Assembly (NCBI RefSeq): GCF_011392125.1
Contig: NZ_JAAJBU010000001.1
Span: forward strand, 124,001-188,000
Length of the DNA stretch: 64,000 nucleotides
Source: Flavobacterium lotistagni
GTDB taxonomy: Bacteria > Bacteroidota > Bacteroidia > Flavobacteriales > Flavobacteriaceae
Reading direction: 5' to 3'
The notes below the pieces were generated by a model. The model saw only the letters and a list, made by a program, of their open reading frames with translations, had not been told where the DNA came from and made no database searches. Positions 62,766-64,000 of this stretch are shown piece after piece (the first letter of the stretch is position 1; each line of letters starts with the position of its first letter). The position numbers and the translations under genes were made by a program.

Positions 62766-63215
62766 TTACGCCAATAGTTTTTTGACTACTGTGGATATGG
62801 TTTTACCATCGGTTTTGCCGGCTAGTGCTTTGGAGGCGATGCCCATGACTTGACCCATAGCCGCCATGCCTGACAAACCGTTTTCTGAAAGTATTTTCGC
62901 TACTGCAGCTTCTACTTCTGACTCGGTCATTTGAGCGGGTAAGAATTTCTCGATAACAGCCAATTGGGCTAGTTCGGGTTCGGCTAAATCGGCACGGCCT
63001 TGCTCGGTATAAATCGCGGCGCTGTCTTTTCTTTGCTTGACCAAACGTTGTAATAATTTGATTTCTTCTTCTTCAGAAATTTCTTCTTTGGCACCGCTTT
63101 CGGTTTGGGCCAGCAATAAGGCTGACTTAACCGCTCTTAAAGCTTCGAGTGCTACGGTATCTTTGGCTCTCATGGCATCTTTGATGTGCTCCATGATGGT
63201 GGTGGATAAACTCAT
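62766..63215 (-). CDS. GatB/YqeY domain protein
   Basis: 149 residues. MSLSTTIMEHIKDAMRAKDT, VALEALRAVKSALLLAQTES, EEEEIKLLQRLVKQRKDSAA and FLPAQMTESEVEAAVAKIL match the YqeY family, whose C-terminal part resembles the GatB tRNA-interacting domain. The function is not settled. In related genomes it follows ftsZ, which is not seen in this window. Confidence 0.9.
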   Translation of the reverse strand: MSLSTTIMEHIKDAMRAKDTVALEALRAVKSALLLAQTESGAKEEISEEEEIKLLQRLVKQRKDSAAIYTEQGRADLAEPELAQLAVIEKFLPAQMTESEVEAAVAKILSENGLSGMAAMGQVMGIASKALAGKTDGKTISTVVKKLLA

Positions 63216-63242
63216 TTTGAGAAAGTATTGGTTATGAAAACT

Positions 63243-63340
63243 GTAGCCCTGCCCCGGATGGCAGCGGCATCCTTTTTAAATGTGTTGGGTTTTTTGAAAC
63301 CCAGCACATTTAAAAAGATATAGCGAACAGCCGGATTAAG
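63243..63340 (+). repeat. Dispersed extragenic repeat, family A
   Basis: TAGCCCTGCCCCGGATGG, CAGCGGCATCC, an internal hairpin (TTTTTAAATGTGTTGGGTTT against AAACCCAGCACATTTAAAAA, 20 pairs with one G:T), GATATAGCGAACAGCCGG. It is the most complete copy of the family in this window. Confidence 0.65.
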
Positions 63341-63385
63341 GCCCGACAAAACTACAAAAAAATGTTAGACCACCACACCCGGCCA

Positions 63386-63424
63386 AAAACAAAAAACCCC
63401 GAAAACCAATTAAATTTTCGGGGT
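63386..63424 (-). terminator. Hairpin terminator
   Basis: CCCCGAAAA and TTTTCGGGG pair around a 9-base loop. On the minus strand a T-run follows, ending the partial gene at 63449. Confidence 0.8.
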
Positions 63425-63448
63425 ATTTTTTAAAGGATTCTAGGTGGA

Positions 63449-64000
63449 TTATTTGCGCTCCATCCAGAAGTAATTGTTCCAGCCTTCTACCAAAGCTTTT
63501 GGATCGGTGTTCTTAGCTCGATCTTGTTTGTCGCACTGAACAATGTTGCCACCAGCCATTTTGAAATCGTACATTCTTGGGGCTGCTTCTCCATCAACGG
63601 TAACTTTCATGGTGTAATTGCCATCTTTAAGTTCGTTGATTTTAAGGAAATCTTTACCGCCAATTAATTTGACTGAAGTAGAACAATCTTCCCACTCGCC
63701 TTGTTTGACGATAGAAGTTTTCTTGTTTTTCTCGGAGATTACTTTTCCGTTCTGCATCAACTCAGGATACCAATTGATACTTTTAGAAGTCTTCCTTGGG
63801 TTGTTCGGATCTGGTTTGGCATCGGTATGCATCAAATAAAAACCAAAGATGAAATTCCCAGAAGTTTGTGGTGTTACATATGCCCATTTTTCCCATGGCC
63901 CTTTAGAGAACCACAGAGTATTGTTGGCTGCGTAGGGATCTGAATCGACTTTCTTGAACACATCGAAGTCAAAGCTGTAGAAATGTTGTCCGCCTGCATA
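63449..64000 (-). CDS. Protein of unknown function, 5' end cut by the window
   Basis: The frame is open from the right edge (YAGGQHFYSFDFDVFKK) to the stop at 63449; an in-frame GTG at 63961 is not needed as a start. About 183 residues are seen. Segments such as GPWEKWAYVTPQTSGNFIFG, SINWYPELMQNGKVISEKNK and LKINELKDGNYTMKVTVDGE suggest strand-rich exported domains. It ends NNYFWMERK. I do not recognise the family; the N-terminus is missing. Confidence 0.7.
   Translation of the reverse strand, partial: YAGGQHFYSFDFDVFKKVDSDPYAANNTLWFSKGPWEKWAYVTPQTSGNFIFGFYLMHTDAKPDPNNPRKTSKSINWYPELMQNGKVISEKNKKTSIVKQGEWEDCSTSVKLIGGKDFLKINELKDGNYTMKVTVDGEAAPRMYDFKMAGGNIVQCDKQDRAKNTDPKALVEGWNNYFWMERK

Overview
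The window looks like a chromosome segment of a Flavobacterium-type member of the Bacteroidota. The evidence is a complete gldKLMN cluster (gliding and type IX secretion), C-terminal type IX sorting domains on two secreted proteins, the exosortase XrtF and its partner, a short primary sigma factor without a region 1.1, TAnnTTTG -7 promoter boxes, A-rich leaders instead of Shine-Dalgarno sites, and paired RHS genes. It falls into an accessory left third (about 1-20.5 kb) and a mostly core right part.

Accessory part. A 48-codon secreted peptide gene (352-498) precedes a lipoprotein-type TPR histidine kinase and a LuxR/NarL-type response regulator. Next come a perfect 16-bp palindrome (2936-2951), a TAnnTTTG box, and eleven tightly packed genes (3007-8879): DUF1508, a DUF4177-like protein, a YidD-like protein, two small Cys/His proteins, a PD-(D/E)XK nuclease-like protein, DUF4236, a TerB-like protein, a coiled-coil membrane protein, a vWA-like lipoprotein and a secreted DNase I-fold protein. 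I infer a peptide-sensing circuit that controls this operon, and regard it as the best candidate for an undescribed system. After it come a seven-blade type IX secreted protein, a two-gene RHS polymorphic toxin with a small immunity-like gene, an IS1-family remnant, and a tyrosine integrase beside an initiator tRNA-fMet gene. The tRNA and integrase suggest that an integrated element ends at about 20.55 kb.

Core part. 20.8-28.1 kb holds two paralogous leucine-rich-repeat proteins, DUF1761, a FemAB/GNAT-like protein, an ABC-F ATPase, DUF983 and an FAD oxidoreductase. 28.1-36.7 kb (minus strand) holds topA, an arginase-fold protein that has lost metal ligands, and gldK-gldL-gldM-gldN. 37.0-44.4 kb (plus) holds miaB, a sigma-54 activator, lptE, a TPR-like protein, secG, and groES-groEL with a four-helix-bundle (S23) gene inserted between them. 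44.4-48.1 kb (minus) holds a DedA protein and a metal-related trio (HYC_CC_PP protein, TonB-dependent receptor, HMA protein). 48.2-52.0 kb holds a lipoprotein gene divergent from a four-gene kinase/regulator operon; two pairs of phased palindromes lie between them. Then come XrtF and its partner, a GAF/fRMsr protein, rpsO, pnp, a lipoprotein, rpoD, rpe, a type IX secreted Ig-like protein, a CBS protein, tRNA-Arg, a YqeY-like protein and a protein cut by the window end.

Two families of dispersed extragenic repeats, a 26-bp perfect inverted repeat and a 101-bp tandem array that ends in a 24-bp hairpin lie in the gaps of the right half. All functions are read from sequence patterns; no database search was run.
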